A stretch of DNA of 64,000 bases from Bosea sp. NBC_00550 (lineage in GTDB: Bacteria; Pseudomonadota; Alphaproteobacteria; Rhizobiales; Beijerinckiaceae). The stretch is from NCBI RefSeq assembly GCF_026020075.1, contig NZ_CP102772.1, positions 3,934,501 to 3,998,500 on the forward strand. Direction: 5' to 3'. The notes beneath the pieces were generated by a model. It saw only the letters and a program-made list of their open reading frames with translations, did not search any database and was not told where the DNA came from. Shown here one piece after another: positions 47,280-56,655 of this stretch; positions within the stretch are counted from its first letter, which is position 1; every line of letters begins with the position of its first letter. The translations under genes and the position numbers were made by a program.

Positions 47280-47840
47280 ATGTTCATCCAGACCGAAGCC
47301 ACGCCGAACCCGGCGACCCTCAAATTTCTTCCAGGACGTGCCGTCATGCCTGACGGCACGCTCGATCTGCGCGATTCCGCCGATGCCGAGCGCTCCCCGC
47401 TGGCCCAGCGCCTGTTCGGCGTTTCCGGCGTTTCCGGCGTCTTCCTCGGCTCCGATTTCATCACCGTGACGAAGTCGGATGGCGAATGGCCGCATCTGAA
47501 GCCGGCCATTCTCGGCGCGATCATGGAACACTTCATGTCCGGCGCGCCGGTGCTGGCCGACGGCTCGGCCGCCGACATCATCGAGGAGGGCGAGTTCTTC
47601 GCCCCCGAGGATGCCCAGACTGTCGAGACCATCAAGGACCTGCTCGAGACCCGCATCCGCCCGGCCGTGGCCGGAGATGGCGGCGACATCACCTTCCGGG
47701 GCTATCGCGACGGCACGGTCTATCTGGCCATGAAGGGCTCCTGCTCGGGTTGCCCGTCCTCGACGGCGACGCTGAAGCACGGCATCCAGAACTTGCTGCG
47801 CCACTTCCTGCCGGATGTGCGCGAGGTCGAGGCCGTTTGA
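47280..47840 (+). CDS. nfu: NifU/Nfu-type iron-sulfur scaffold protein
   Basis: 186 residues. The Nfu N-terminal domain (MFIQTEATPNPATLKFLPG, residues 1-90) joins a NifU C-terminal domain (TRIRPAVAGDGGDITFRGY, residues 112-180) with the cluster-binding CSGCPSS motif (CxxC). It carries or delivers Fe-S clusters to apoproteins. GGAG ribosome-binding site before the ATG. Confidence 0.96.
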   Translation: MFIQTEATPNPATLKFLPGRAVMPDGTLDLRDSADAERSPLAQRLFGVSGVSGVFLGSDFITVTKSDGEWPHLKPAILGAIMEHFMSGAPVLADGSAADIIEEGEFFAPEDAQTVETIKDLLETRIRPAVAGDGGDITFRGYRDGTVYLAMKGSCSGCPSSTATLKHGIQNLLRHFLPDVREVEAV

Positions 47841-47897
47841 GCGGGCGTGACCTCTATCAAGTGACGACAAGCCGGGCTTTCGCGGAATGAAGATCTG

Positions 47898-48581
47898 ATG
47901 CGCATTCTCGCGATCGACACGGCGCTCGGGGCCTGCTCCGCCTGCGTGCTCGAAGCCGGTGTTGCCGAGCCGCTGGCGCAGGAACAGCTTCTCATGGACC
48001 GCGGCCATGCCGAGGCGCTGATGCCGCTGGTCGAGCGGGTGATGAAGGCGGTCGAGGGCGGCTTTTCCTCGCTCGGGCGCGTCGCCGTCACCGTCGGGCC
48101 CGGCAGCTATACCGGCCTGCGGGTCGGCGTCAGTGCGGCGCGGGCGATCGCCTTCGCCGCCGGCATACCGGCCGTCGGCGTCACGACAGTCGCCGCCTGC
48201 GCGGCGCCGCTGATCGGGCGCGAATCCGGCCGCGTCATCGCGGCCGCCCTCGATGCCAGGCATGGGCAGGTCTGGTTCCAGGCGCTGACCTCCGAAGGCA
48301 AGCCGCTCGTCTCGCTCCGGCAGGTCAGCTACCGCGACGCGGCGCGCGCCATCGGCGCCGGCCCGGTCAGCCTCGTCGGTTCTTCGGCGCTCGCCGTCGC
48401 CAACGAGGCCTGGGCGATCGGCCTCGATGCGGTCGTCATCGACGATGCGAAGGCGCCCGATATCGCCTGGGTGGCGCGGCTCGGCCTGATCGCCGACCCG
48501 GAGAGCGCGCCGCCGCGCCCGCTTTACCTGAAGGCGCCGGAGACGACGCCGCAGGACAAAGCCCGCCTGCCGCGCCGGTGA
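47898..48581 (+). CDS. tsaB: tRNA threonylcarbamoyladenosine synthesis protein TsaB
   Basis: 227 residues. The ASKHA fold starts MRILAIDTALGACSACVLE. GHAEALMPLVERVM and VTVGPGSYTGLRVGVSAARAIAFA are diagnostic TsaB blocks. It forms the TsaBDE complex for the t6A37 modification. The stop overlaps the next gene (GTGA). Confidence 0.96.
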   Translation: MRILAIDTALGACSACVLEAGVAEPLAQEQLLMDRGHAEALMPLVERVMKAVEGGFSSLGRVAVTVGPGSYTGLRVGVSAARAIAFAAGIPAVGVTTVAACAAPLIGRESGRVIAAALDARHGQVWFQALTSEGKPLVSLRQVSYRDAARAIGAGPVSLVGSSALAVANEAWAIGLDAVVIDDAKAPDIAWVARLGLIADPESAPPRPLYLKAPETTPQDKARLPRR

Positions 48582-49129
48582 GCTCATCCTCCAAATGGTG
48601 GTTGACCCTGCGTCAGCCCATGCGAACAAGCGGCATGGATTGGCTGCGCAAACTCCTGCACCCTGATTCGGCGCCTGCGCGCACGATGCGGCTCGACGCC
48701 GGTCACGCACGGCAGGTCGCGATCCTGCATCATCAGGGCGGTTTCGCCCGCGGCTGGGAGCCGGCCGAATGCGCCGCGCTGATCGCGGATGCCGGCGTCG
48801 CCACCGACGGCGTCTTCGGCAAGGGGGCCGAGCCCACCGGCTTCGTTATGTCCCGCAAGGCGGCCGACGAGGCGGAGATCCTGAGCATCGTGGTCGCATC
48901 GGCACGGCGCGGTGATGGTCTCGGCCGCGCCCTGCTCTCGGCGCATCTCGCCAGGCTGGCGGAGGACGGCGTCGCGCATGTCTTTCTCGAGGTCGAGGAA
49001 GGCAACCTGCCTGCCGAGCGGCTCTACCGGCATTTCGGTTTCCGCGAAGTCGGCCGCCGCAAGGGCTACTATCCCAAGGCCGATGGCAGCCGCGCGACGG
49101 CGATCGCGATGCGGCTCGATCTCGCGTGA
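48578..49129 (+). CDS. rimI: Ribosomal-protein-alanine acetyltransferase-like GNAT (RimI)
   Basis: 183 residues with the GTG at 48578; an ATG at 48635 (MDWLRKLL) would give 164 residues and fits the domain better, so the start is unsettled. The GNAT core has ILSIVVASARRGDGLGRALLSAHLARLAEDGVAHVFLEV (acetyl-CoA-binding RxGxGxA) and NLPAERLYRHFGFREVGRRKGYY. The predicted role is acetylation of the S18 N-terminus. It is coupled to tsaB. Confidence 0.92.
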   Translation: MSSSSKWWLTLRQPMRTSGMDWLRKLLHPDSAPARTMRLDAGHARQVAILHHQGGFARGWEPAECAALIADAGVATDGVFGKGAEPTGFVMSRKAADEAEILSIVVASARRGDGLGRALLSAHLARLAEDGVAHVFLEVEEGNLPAERLYRHFGFREVGRRKGYYPKADGSRATAIAMRLDLA

Positions 49130-49211
49130 CATCGCCGCGCAATCGCGGCATTGACCGCGTTCCGAGCCCGCTTGAGACGCCAGCCTTGCCGATGACCGGA
49201 CCCGCCTGCGC

Positions 49212-50012
49212 ATGAAGGGACTACGCGTCGGCGCGCTCGCTCGCCTAGCCCTGCTGGTGAGTGCCACGATGGGGCTCGTTTTGCTCCAGCTCGTGGTCAT
49301 GCGTGTCCTGCCGAGCAGGCGCGGCGTCCTGCCGCTGCGCTTTCACCGCTTGGTCTGCTGGTGTCTCGGAGTTCGCCGCCATGTCAGGGGCACGCCGCCT
49401 CCGGCCGGGACCGGCGCGCTCATCGTCGCCAATCACGTCTCCTGGCTCGATATCGGCGTCATCGGGGCCGAGCGGCAGCTCGCCTTCGTCGCCAAGAGCG
49501 AGGTCGCCGGCTGGCCGGTGGTCGGTTTCCTCGCCGACCTCCAGCGCACCCTCTATATCGACCGGCAGCGTCGCGGCGCCACGGCCGGCGTCGCCGCCAC
49601 CATGGGCGCGCGTATCGCGGCAGGCGAGGAGGTCGTGCTGTTCGCCGAGGGCACGACGGGCGATGGCACGCGCGTCCTGCCTTTCCGCTCCTCGCTGCTT
49701 GGCGCCGCGCATCAGGCGATGGGCGATGCCGCTGAGGATGTCACGGTCTATCCGCTGGCCATCACCTATACCGGCTGGCAGGGCCTGCCGGGCGGGCGGA
49801 TCGAGCGTGCCGCGCTCGCCTGGTATGGCGATACCGAGCTCTGGCCGCATCTGAAGCTGATTCTGGAATGCGGGGCCGTCGATGTCGAGCTGGTCTGGGG
49901 CCAGCCCATCGTGATGGGCCACGCCACATCCCGCAAGCAGGCGACGCGCTTGGCGCAAGAAGCGGTGCGCGCGGCGCGGCGCGCGGCGGTGACGGGACGG
50001 CCCGCTGCCTGA
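49212..50012 (+). CDS. plsC: 1-acyl-sn-glycerol-3-phosphate acyltransferase (PlsC-like)
   Basis: 266 residues. One N-terminal membrane helix (LARLALLVSATMGLVLLQLVV) precedes the acyltransferase motif NHVSWLD (H75-x4-D80). FVAKSEVAGWPVVGF, the substrate-binding FAEGTTGDGTRVLPF and VYPLAITY follow. It adds the second acyl chain to give phosphatidate, though some homologues acylate ornithine lipids. It sits where rhizobia usually have fur-plsC; no fur gene is present here. Confidence 0.92.
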   Translation: MKGLRVGALARLALLVSATMGLVLLQLVVMRVLPSRRGVLPLRFHRLVCWCLGVRRHVRGTPPPAGTGALIVANHVSWLDIGVIGAERQLAFVAKSEVAGWPVVGFLADLQRTLYIDRQRRGATAGVAATMGARIAAGEEVVLFAEGTTGDGTRVLPFRSSLLGAAHQAMGDAAEDVTVYPLAITYTGWQGLPGGRIERAALAWYGDTELWPHLKLILECGAVDVELVWGQPIVMGHATSRKQATRLAQEAVRAARRAAVTGRPAA

Positions 50013-50116
50013 ACCTGCTGGCGCGGGGCTTGCCTGTCATGCCGCCATGGGGCGAGGCCGTTCCCAACGCCTCCGATCCACAGTAAGAAAATGCTTTGGA
50101 GTCCTGACTCGCGACG

Positions 50117-51487
50117 ATGAAGAAAGTCCACATCAAGTCCTTCGGCTGCCAGATGAACGTCTATGACGGGCAGCGCATGGCCGACATCCTGAGCCATCAG
50201 GGCTATGAGGAAACGGCGACGCCGGAAGGCGCGGACCTGATCCTGCTCAACACCTGCCATATCCGCGACCGCGCCGTGCAGAAGGTCTACACCGAGCTCG
50301 GAAAGCTGCGCGACATCAAGAAGGCGCAGCAGGCGGACGGCCAGGAGACCAGGATCGTGGTCGCCGGCTGCGTCGCCCAGGCCGAGGGCGGCGAGATCCA
50401 GCGGCGCCAGCCCGCCGTCGATCTCGTGGTCGGGCCGCAGGCCTATCACCGCCTGCCGGAGCTGCTGGCCGAGGCCGGCAGGAAGCGGGTCGTCGATACC
50501 GAGCTGCCGATCGAGGACAAGTTCGGTTTCCTGCCGGCTCCCAAGCCGCAGGCCATCCGCTCGCGCGGCGTCTCCGCCTTCGTCACGGTCCAGGAAGGCT
50601 GCGACAAGTTCTGCGCCTTCTGTGTCGTGCCCTATACGCGCGGCGCCGAGTTCTCGCGCCCGGTCGGGCAGATCCTGGCCGAGGTCGAGCGTCTGGCGCA
50701 GGCCGGCGTGCGCGACGTCACCCTGATCGGCCAGAACGTCAACGCCTTCCATGGCGAGGGACCGGACGGAGCGGTCTGGGGCCTCGCCCGGCTGATGCGG
50801 CGCGTTGCCGAGGTGCCGGGCATCGCCCGCATCCGCTACACCACCAGCCATCCGCGTGACATGGACGACGACCTCATCGCCGCCCATCGCGATCTGCCGC
50901 AGGCGATGCCCTTCCTGCATCTGCCGGTGCAGGCAGGTTCGGATCGCATCCTGGCGGCGATGAACCGCAAGCATACCGGCGATGATTATCGCCGCCTGAT
51001 CGAGCGTATCCGTCAGGCCCGGCCGGACATCGCCCTCTCCTCCGATTTCATCGTCGGGTTTCCCGGCGAAACCGATGCCGATTTCGAGGACACGATCCGT
51101 CTCGTCGACGAGATCGGCTTCGCCTCGAGCTATTCCTTCAAATATTCCTCGCGCCCGGGCACGCCGGCGGCCGATCTGGAGCACCAGATCCCGCGCGCCG
51201 TGATGGACGAGCGTCTCTATCGGCTGCAGGAGCGCATCGAGCACCATCGCCAGGCCTTCAACGCCGCGATGGTCGGACGGACTGTGGATGTCCTGCTTGA
51301 GCGTGTGGGCCGCCACCCCGGACAGCTTGCCGGCAAGTCGCCCTATCTGCAGGCTGTGCAGATCGAGAGCGATGCGAATCAGATCGGCGACATCGTGCGG
51401 GTGACGATCGAGCGGGCGGGTTCCAATTCGCTGTTCGGCCGTCTGGCGGAGGCGGAAGTTGCAGGCGGAAAGGACATGGCCGCTTGA
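50117..51487 (+). CDS. miaB: tRNA-2-methylthio-N6-dimethylallyladenosine synthase MiaB
   Basis: 456 residues. The N-terminal UPF0004 domain carries the first cluster cysteines ([36 protein letters not shown]). The radical-SAM CxxxCxxC is C162-DKF-C166-AF-C169. The C-terminal TRAM domain lies after DVLLERVG. It methylthiolates i6A37 in tRNA. Confidence 0.97.
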   Translation: MKKVHIKSFGCQMNVYDGQRMADILSHQGYEETATPEGADLILLNTCHIRDRAVQKVYTELGKLRDIKKAQQADGQETRIVVAGCVAQAEGGEIQRRQPAVDLVVGPQAYHRLPELLAEAGRKRVVDTELPIEDKFGFLPAPKPQAIRSRGVSAFVTVQEGCDKFCAFCVVPYTRGAEFSRPVGQILAEVERLAQAGVRDVTLIGQNVNAFHGEGPDGAVWGLARLMRRVAEVPGIARIRYTTSHPRDMDDDLIAAHRDLPQAMPFLHLPVQAGSDRILAAMNRKHTGDDYRRLIERIRQARPDIALSSDFIVGFPGETDADFEDTIRLVDEIGFASSYSFKYSSRPGTPAADLEHQIPRAVMDERLYRLQERIEHHRQAFNAAMVGRTVDVLLERVGRHPGQLAGKSPYLQAVQIESDANQIGDIVRVTIERAGSNSLFGRLAEAEVAGGKDMAA

Positions 51488-51628
51488 GCCAGCCAAGGTC
51501 CATGCCCATCTGCTCTGGATTGGAGACGGCCTGTCATCAGGCTGAGATCGTTGCGTTCGGTTATGCTGCGAGACGACCCGGTCGGGCGCTCCTGCCCGGC
51601 TGGAACCGGCGCCAGGGAGGCGACGCAT

Positions 51629-52801
51629 TTGGCACAGGCTGATTCGACGACGCAAAGACCGGACAGGACCCCACGGCGCGACGTGCCGCCAGCTCGCCCA
51701 GAGGGCGCGGGCAGGGACGGGCTGCCGGCGACCGAGGTGGTGCTGTCCTTCGACGACAACCGCCTCGCCAGCCTCGTCTTCGGCCAATACGATCAGAACC
51801 TCGCTCATCTCGAGCGGCGGCTCGGCGTCGTGGTCAATCCCAACGGCAACCATGTCACCGTGAAGGGTCCGCGCGAGACGGCCGAGCAGGCCGGGCGCGT
51901 CCTGAAGACGCTCTATGCCCGCGCAAAGGCAGGCGCGTCCGTGACGTTGGGGGAGGTCGACGGGGCGATCGAGGAGAGCAACACCCAGCGCTCGCTCTTC
52001 CCGGCCGCCGATGTCGGCAAGGCCTCCTTCGATGCCGTGATCACCCGCAAGCGCGGGCCGGTCAGGGCGCGCAACGCGGCGCAGGACGCCTATCTGCGCC
52101 AGCTCAAGCGCCACGAGCTCGTGCTCGCCGAGGGGCCGGCGGGCACCGGCAAGACCTGGCTTGCCGTGGGGCACGCCGTTTCGCTGATCGAGCAGGGCGT
52201 GGTCGAGCGCATGGTCCTGTCGCGCCCGGCGGTGGAGGCGGGCGAGCGGCTCGGCTTCCTGCCCGGCGACATGCGCGAGAAGGTCGATCCGTATCTGCGG
52301 CCGATCTACGACGCGCTCAACGATTTCATGGAGGCGCGCCATGTCGAGCGCGGCCTGCAGACCGGCATGATCGAGATTGCGCCGCTGGCCTTCATGCGCG
52401 GCCGCACGCTGAGCAACGCCGTCGTGCTGCTCGACGAGGCCCAGAACGCCACCTCGATGCAGATGAAGATGTTCCTCACCCGCCTGGGCGAGGGTTCGCG
52501 CATGATCATCACCGGCGATCCCTCGCAGATCGACCTGCCGCCGGGCCAGCGCTCCGGCCTCGTCGAGGCGGTGAAGCTGCTCAAGGATGTCGACGGCGTC
52601 GGCTATGCCCGTTTCGAGGAAGGCGATGTCGTCAGGCATGAGCTGGTGCGACGCATCGTGATGGCTTATGAGACCGCGTCGCGCCATGAGCGCGCGGAGC
52701 GGGAAGAGCGCTTGCGCAATCCCGATGCGCCCGCGGATCTCCACCGCGAAGGCGAGACTGAAGGGTTGAAGCGGATGTTGGCGCGGGAGCGGCCGCGATG
52801 A
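51629..52801 (+). CDS. phoH: PhoH-family ATPase
   Basis: 390 residues from the TTG at 51629, which has GGGAGG 8 nt upstream; an in-frame ATG at 51551 gives an Arg/Pro-rich extension with no homology. A KH-like RNA-binding segment spans about residues 40-110. The PhoH core then has Walker [36 protein letters not shown] and Walker [12 protein letters not shown], with [10 protein letters not shown]. It is a predicted RNA helicase/ATPase acting with YbeY in rRNA processing. Confidence 0.95.
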   Translation: MAQADSTTQRPDRTPRRDVPPARPEGAGRDGLPATEVVLSFDDNRLASLVFGQYDQNLAHLERRLGVVVNPNGNHVTVKGPRETAEQAGRVLKTLYARAKAGASVTLGEVDGAIEESNTQRSLFPAADVGKASFDAVITRKRGPVRARNAAQDAYLRQLKRHELVLAEGPAGTGKTWLAVGHAVSLIEQGVVERMVLSRPAVEAGERLGFLPGDMREKVDPYLRPIYDALNDFMEARHVERGLQTGMIEIAPLAFMRGRTLSNAVVLLDEAQNATSMQMKMFLTRLGEGSRMIITGDPSQIDLPPGQRSGLVEAVKLLKDVDGVGYARFEEGDVVRHELVRRIVMAYETASRHERAEREERLRNPDAPADLHREGETEGLKRMLARERPR

Positions 52802-53379
52802 ACGATCGACCTCGCGGGCGGCGCTCGGCGCCGCGACCCGCGAAGATATCTCTCGATCTCGATCTGAGAGCCCAGTCGCGCCGCTGGCAATCGCTGGGCA
52901 ACCTTGCGAGCCTGCGCGCGATGGTCACCGAAGCGCTCGCGGCGGGCCTCGCCGTGGCGCCGCGCAAGCCGCTGGCCGGTGCGGAACTCAGCCTCCTGCT
53001 CACCGACGACCGGCGCATCCGGATCGTCAACCGCGACTGGCGCGGCTTCGACAAGGCGACGAACGTGCTCTCCTTCCCCGCCGCCCCGCCGGAGCGGATC
53101 GCCGCGAGCCCCCTGCTCGGCGACATCGTCATCGCCTACGAGACGGTGGCGCATGAGGCGCAGGCCGAGGGCAAGGACATTGCCGACCATCTGCGCCATC
53201 TCGTCATCCATGGCCTGCTGCATCTGCTCGGCGAGGACCATGAAACCGAGGCCGAGGCGCTTCGCATGGAAGCGCTCGAGGTCGAGGCGCTCGCCAGCCT
53301 CGGTATCGCCGACCCCTATGCCGACGGCGAGCTTCTCGCCGCGCCGGCCCCTTCTTCCGCACAGTCCCCGCAGCCATGA
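52798..53379 (+). CDS. ybeY: Endoribonuclease YbeY
   Basis: 193 residues, ATG overlapping the phoH stop. The zinc-binding HGxLHLxGxDH appears as HGLLHLLGEDHETE. NRDWRGFDKATNVLSFP and LGDIVIAYE are conserved. It processes 16S rRNA and takes part in ribosome quality control. Tight coupling phoH-ybeY-corC-lnt shows one operon. Confidence 0.97.
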   Translation: MNDRPRGRRSAPRPAKISLDLDLRAQSRRWQSLGNLASLRAMVTEALAAGLAVAPRKPLAGAELSLLLTDDRRIRIVNRDWRGFDKATNVLSFPAAPPERIAASPLLGDIVIAYETVAHEAQAEGKDIADHLRHLVIHGLLHLLGEDHETEAEALRMEALEVEALASLGIADPYADGELLAAPAPSSAQSPQP

Positions 53380-54365
53380 GCGACGATAGTCGACAATTGC
53401 AGTCCGACACCAATGGCCGTGGCTTCGGCCATTGGCTCGGCCAGTTCCTGGAACGCCTCGGCCTGCGCGCCGGCGGCACCGCCCGCGAGGAGATCGTCGA
53501 GGCCCTGGCCGAGGAGAACGGCGAGCTCGCCGATATTTCCGCCCAGGAGCGCGCGATGCTCAGCAATGTGCTGAGCCTGCGCGAGCGCCGCGTCAGCGAC
53601 GTCATGATCCCGCGCGCCGATATCGTCGCCGTGCCGGCGGATGCGACGCTCGACGAGCTGCTCGCGCATTTCCGGACGGCCGGCCATTCGCGCCTGCCGG
53701 TCTTCGACGATACGCTCGACGACCCTCGCGGCATGGTCCACATCCGCGATTTCCTCGAATACATCGCCGAGAAGGCCCGCCCCGGCGAGAACGGGCCGCA
53801 GGAAGAAACCGGCAAGCTCGCCGTGCCGCATGATCTCGCGGTGGTGAATCTCGCGACGCCTCTCTCGGCGACCGAGCTGCTGCGGCCGGTGCTCTATGTG
53901 CCGCCCTCGATGCCGGCGATCGATCTGCTCGTCCGGATGCAGGCGACGCGCACCCATATCGCGCTGGTCATCGACGAATATGGCGGCACCGATGGCCTCG
54001 TCTCCATCGAGGACCTGATCGAAATCGTCGTCGGCAATATCGAGGACGAGCATGATCTCGAGGAAACGCCGATCGCGCCGGCCGGCGAGGGCAGCTTCAC
54101 CGCCGATGCCCGCGCGACGCTCGACGAGCTCAAGCGGGCGACCGGGGTCGATCTCTCGCAGAACGAGGTCGCTGATGACATCGATACGCTTGGCGGGCTG
54201 ATCGTGACCTTGGCAGGCCGCGTGCCGGCACAGGGCGAGATCGTCGAGGGGCCGGAGGGGCTGACCTTCGAGATCCTCGATTCCGACCAGCGCCGGGTGA
54301 AGCGCCTGACGATCCATCGGCGCAACCAGACGGCTCCTGAAGAAACGGCGATGGAGCCAGGCTGA
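53376..54365 (+). CDS. corC: CBS-domain hemolysin/CorC-family protein
   Basis: 329 residues without the N-terminal DUF21 membrane domain, so a soluble CorC/YbeX type. A CBS pair lies at about residues 60-215 (RRVSDVMIPRADIVAV, GHSRLPVFDDTLDDPRGMVHIRDFLEY, IDLLVRMQATRTHIALVIDEYGGTDGLVSIEDLIEIVVGNIEDEHD). The CorC_HlyC domain follows to 325. It is linked to magnesium homeostasis and ribosome function in E. coli. The 4-nt overlap with ybeY couples translation. Confidence 0.94.
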   Translation: MSDDSRQLQSDTNGRGFGHWLGQFLERLGLRAGGTAREEIVEALAEENGELADISAQERAMLSNVLSLRERRVSDVMIPRADIVAVPADATLDELLAHFRTAGHSRLPVFDDTLDDPRGMVHIRDFLEYIAEKARPGENGPQEETGKLAVPHDLAVVNLATPLSATELLRPVLYVPPSMPAIDLLVRMQATRTHIALVIDEYGGTDGLVSIEDLIEIVVGNIEDEHDLEETPIAPAGEGSFTADARATLDELKRATGVDLSQNEVADDIDTLGGLIVTLAGRVPAQGEIVEGPEGLTFEILDSDQRRVKRLTIHRRNQTAPEETAMEPG

Positions 54366-55957
54366 TGCATGTGGCGCGGCTTGCGGAGGCCGTCATTCTC
54401 GCTTGGGGATGGCGCAAGCGCCTCGTCGCGCTTCTCGCAGGCGCAAGCGGGGCGCTGGCCTTGCCGCCGCTCGATCTCTGGCCCCTGATCATCGTCCCGA
54501 TGACGGTCGCGGTCTGGCTCGTCGACGGTGCGGTCGGCACCAGCGCATGGCGGCGTTTCCGGGCCGCCTTCGCCGCGGGCTGGTGGTGGGGGTTCGGCTT
54601 CTTCCTCGCGGGGCTGTGGTGGCTCGGCGCCGCCTTCCTCGTCGAGGCCGACAAGTTCGCCTGGGCGATGCCGCTCGGCGTCGTCGCGCTCCCCGCCTTC
54701 CTGGCGATCTTCCCGGCACTGGGCTTCGGCCTCGCCCGCCTGTTCTGGCCGGAAGGCGCCCGGCGTATCCTCGTGCTCGCCGCCGCGCTGGCGCTGACCG
54801 AGTGGTCCCGCGGGCATGTGCTCACCGGCTTCCCCTGGAACCTCTACGGCATGATGCTGGCGGGGGAGATTCATCTCGCCCAGTTCGCGTCGCTGACGGG
54901 ACTCTACGGTTTCACCCTGCTCGCCGTTGCGATCGGCGCCGCGCCGGCAGTGATCGGCACGGCCGGGACGCCGGCCGGTCGCTGGACGGCTCCACTCATG
55001 GCGTTGGCAGCCCTCGGTGGCTTGTTCGCCTTCGGTCTGTGGCGCGTCCCGTCCAGCCCCTCGCCGGTCGTCGCCGGTGTGAAGCTCAGGCTGATGCAGC
55101 CGAACCTGCCGCAGGATGCCAAATTCAACGGCCACAACGGCGAGGCCATCCTCAACCAGTACCTGGCCCTGAGCGATCGCGCGACCAGCCCGACGACGCC
55201 GGGCCTGCAATCCGTCACGCATCTGATCTGGCCGGAATCCGCCTTTCCCTTCCTGCTCGGCCGCTCGCCGGGAGCGCTCTCGCGGATCGCCGCCGTGCTC
55301 CCACCCGACGTGACCCTGATCACTGGCGCGGCGAGGGCGGGCGAGATGCTGCCGGGAGAAAGCAGCCCACCGATCTACAACGCGATCCAGGTCGTCAATG
55401 ACGAGGGCGTCATCGTCGCGAGCTACGACAAGGTCCATCTCGTGCCGTTCGGCGAATATCTGCCGCCCTTCCTGGATACGCTGATCCGCCGCGTCGGCCT
55501 TTCCGAATTCGTCTCCGTTCCCGGTGGGTTCGCGGCGGGTGCGAGCCGAGCGTCTCTCGCGGTCAAGGGATTGCCCATGGCAGCGCCGCTGATCTGCTAC
55601 GAGGCGGTCTTTCCGGGCGAAGTCGCCTCGCGCGGTCCCCGCGCCGGCTTCTTCCTGAACCTCACCAATGATGGCTGGTTCGGCCAGACCAGCGGCCCCT
55701 ACCAGCATTTCGCTCAGGCACGGATGCGCAGCATCGAGGAGGGGTTGCCGCTTGTCCGGGTCGCGAATACCGGCATCTCCGGCGTCGTCGACGCCTATGG
55801 CCGCGTCATCGCGAGCCTGCCTCTGGGCATGGAGGGCGTGTTGGATTCCCAGCTTCCACGTAGCGGGCCGATCACGCCCTATGCGCGGGCCGGGGATGCG
55901 ATTTTCGCGGGCATGTTGCTTATTTTTATAGCATTTTCCCGCTTCAAAAACGCCTGA
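54365..55957 (+). CDS. lnt: Apolipoprotein N-acyltransferase Lnt
   Basis: 530 residues. Eight or so N-terminal membrane helices, then a nitrilase domain from about residue 235 (KLRLMQPNLPQDAKFN). Catalytic triad: Glu in LIWPESAFPFLL, Lys in YDKVHLVPFGEYLP and Cys in PLICYEAVFPGE; LTNDGWFGQTSGPYQH is conserved. It N-acylates lipoproteins at the outer face of the inner membrane. TGATG junction with corC. The Sinorhizobium homologue is the acid-tolerance gene actA. Confidence 0.97.
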   Translation: MHVARLAEAVILAWGWRKRLVALLAGASGALALPPLDLWPLIIVPMTVAVWLVDGAVGTSAWRRFRAAFAAGWWWGFGFFLAGLWWLGAAFLVEADKFAWAMPLGVVALPAFLAIFPALGFGLARLFWPEGARRILVLAAALALTEWSRGHVLTGFPWNLYGMMLAGEIHLAQFASLTGLYGFTLLAVAIGAAPAVIGTAGTPAGRWTAPLMALAALGGLFAFGLWRVPSSPSPVVAGVKLRLMQPNLPQDAKFNGHNGEAILNQYLALSDRATSPTTPGLQSVTHLIWPESAFPFLLGRSPGALSRIAAVLPPDVTLITGAARAGEMLPGESSPPIYNAIQVVNDEGVIVASYDKVHLVPFGEYLPPFLDTLIRRVGLSEFVSVPGGFAAGASRASLAVKGLPMAAPLICYEAVFPGEVASRGPRAGFFLNLTNDGWFGQTSGPYQHFAQARMRSIEEGLPLVRVANTGISGVVDAYGRVIASLPLGMEGVLDSQLPRSGPITPYARAGDAIFAGMLLIFIAFSRFKNA

Positions 55958-55967
55958 TCATCCCATT

Positions 55968-55982
55968 TGGAACAAATTTTGC
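55968..55982 (+). promoter_or_regulatory. Possible sigma-54 promoter upstream of the XRE regulator
   Basis: TGGAACAAATTTTGC shows GG and GC exactly 10 bp apart, as in the -24/-12 consensus TGGCAC-N5-TTGC. A TATAAT hexamer also lies at 56010-56015 but lacks a well-placed -35. The gene starts at 56087. Confidence 0.35.
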
Positions 55983-56086
55983 GAGAAAGAGTGGACCGTC
56001 CGCGGAGCCTATAATACACCACGAGTTCCATGCCGACCAGGATGGCGGCTCCTGGTCATGACAACTGACGCAAGAGCAGGCTAATC

Positions 56087-56500
56087 ATGATCAAGAAAGT
56101 CCCCAACCCGATCGACAGGCATGTCGGCAGCCGCGTCCGTATGCGCCGAATGCTCGCCGGCATCAGCCAGGAAAAGCTCGGCGATGCGCTGGGCCTGACG
56201 TTCCAGCAGGTTCAGAAATACGAAAAGGGCTCCAACCGCATCAGCGCGAGCCGCCTGCAGCAGATCGCCAAAGAGCTCGACGTACCCGTTGCCTTCTTCT
56301 TCGACGGAGCTCCTTCGGGCGATGCGCCGTCCGGCGGTTTCGCCGATTCCGCCGCCACGGCCTATATTTCGGACTTCCTGACGACCAGTGAAGGCGTGCA
56401 GCTCACCAAGGCCTTCACCCGCATCAAAAGCGGCCGCGTCCGGCGCCGGATTATCGATCTCGTCGAGGCGCTGGCGGAGGAAGACGGCGAAAAAGCCTGA
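56087..56500 (+). CDS. XRE-family regulator (PhrR-like)
   Basis: 137 residues. The HTH is at about 12-68 (HVGSRVRMRRMLAGISQEKLGDALGLTFQQVQKYEKGSNRISASRLQQIAKEL). A helical C-terminus, FTRIKSGRVRRRIIDLVEAL, follows a flexible linker. This is a strongly conserved alphaproteobacterial regulator found between lnt and metK. The Sinorhizobium phrR gene, next to actA (lnt), encodes a low-pH-induced relative. Targets here are unknown, but a perfect palindrome lies just downstream, ahead of metK. Confidence 0.92.
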   Translation: MIKKVPNPIDRHVGSRVRMRRMLAGISQEKLGDALGLTFQQVQKYEKGSNRISASRLQQIAKELDVPVAFFFDGAPSGDAPSGGFADSAATAYISDFLTTSEGVQLTKAFTRIKSGRVRRRIIDLVEALAEEDGEKA

Positions 56501-56513
56501 TTCCACCTCGATT

Positions 56514-56533
56514 TTGTTCGTCTTGACGAACAA
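56514..56533. promoter_or_regulatory. Palindromic operator candidate ahead of metK
   Basis: TTGTTCGTC (56514-56522) and GACGAACAA (56525-56533) are perfect 9-bp inverted arms separated by TT. A 2-nt loop is too small for a good RNA hairpin, so a DNA-binding site is more likely. It lies 14 nt past the XRE stop and 123 nt before the metK start. Confidence 0.6.
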
Positions 56534-56655
56534 TCCTTTCGATTAACGGATTTGTTGGCTTGACGGCGAACGCGTCCGCTGCGATGACGGCGTGTTCTTC
56601 AAGCTGGTGCGAAGCGCCGGCCTTTCGATGTGCCGCTTCAGGGGGTCCTGCGACC

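Noticed and set aside
49766..52744. A 992-codon open frame antisense to plsC, miaB and phoH
   Set aside because: Low-complexity shadow sequence; the plus-strand genes have clear catalytic motifs.
56534..56655. SAM riboswitch ahead of metK
   Set aside because: I looked for SAM-II and SAM/SAH-like conserved blocks in the leader and could not match one; only the palindrome stands out.
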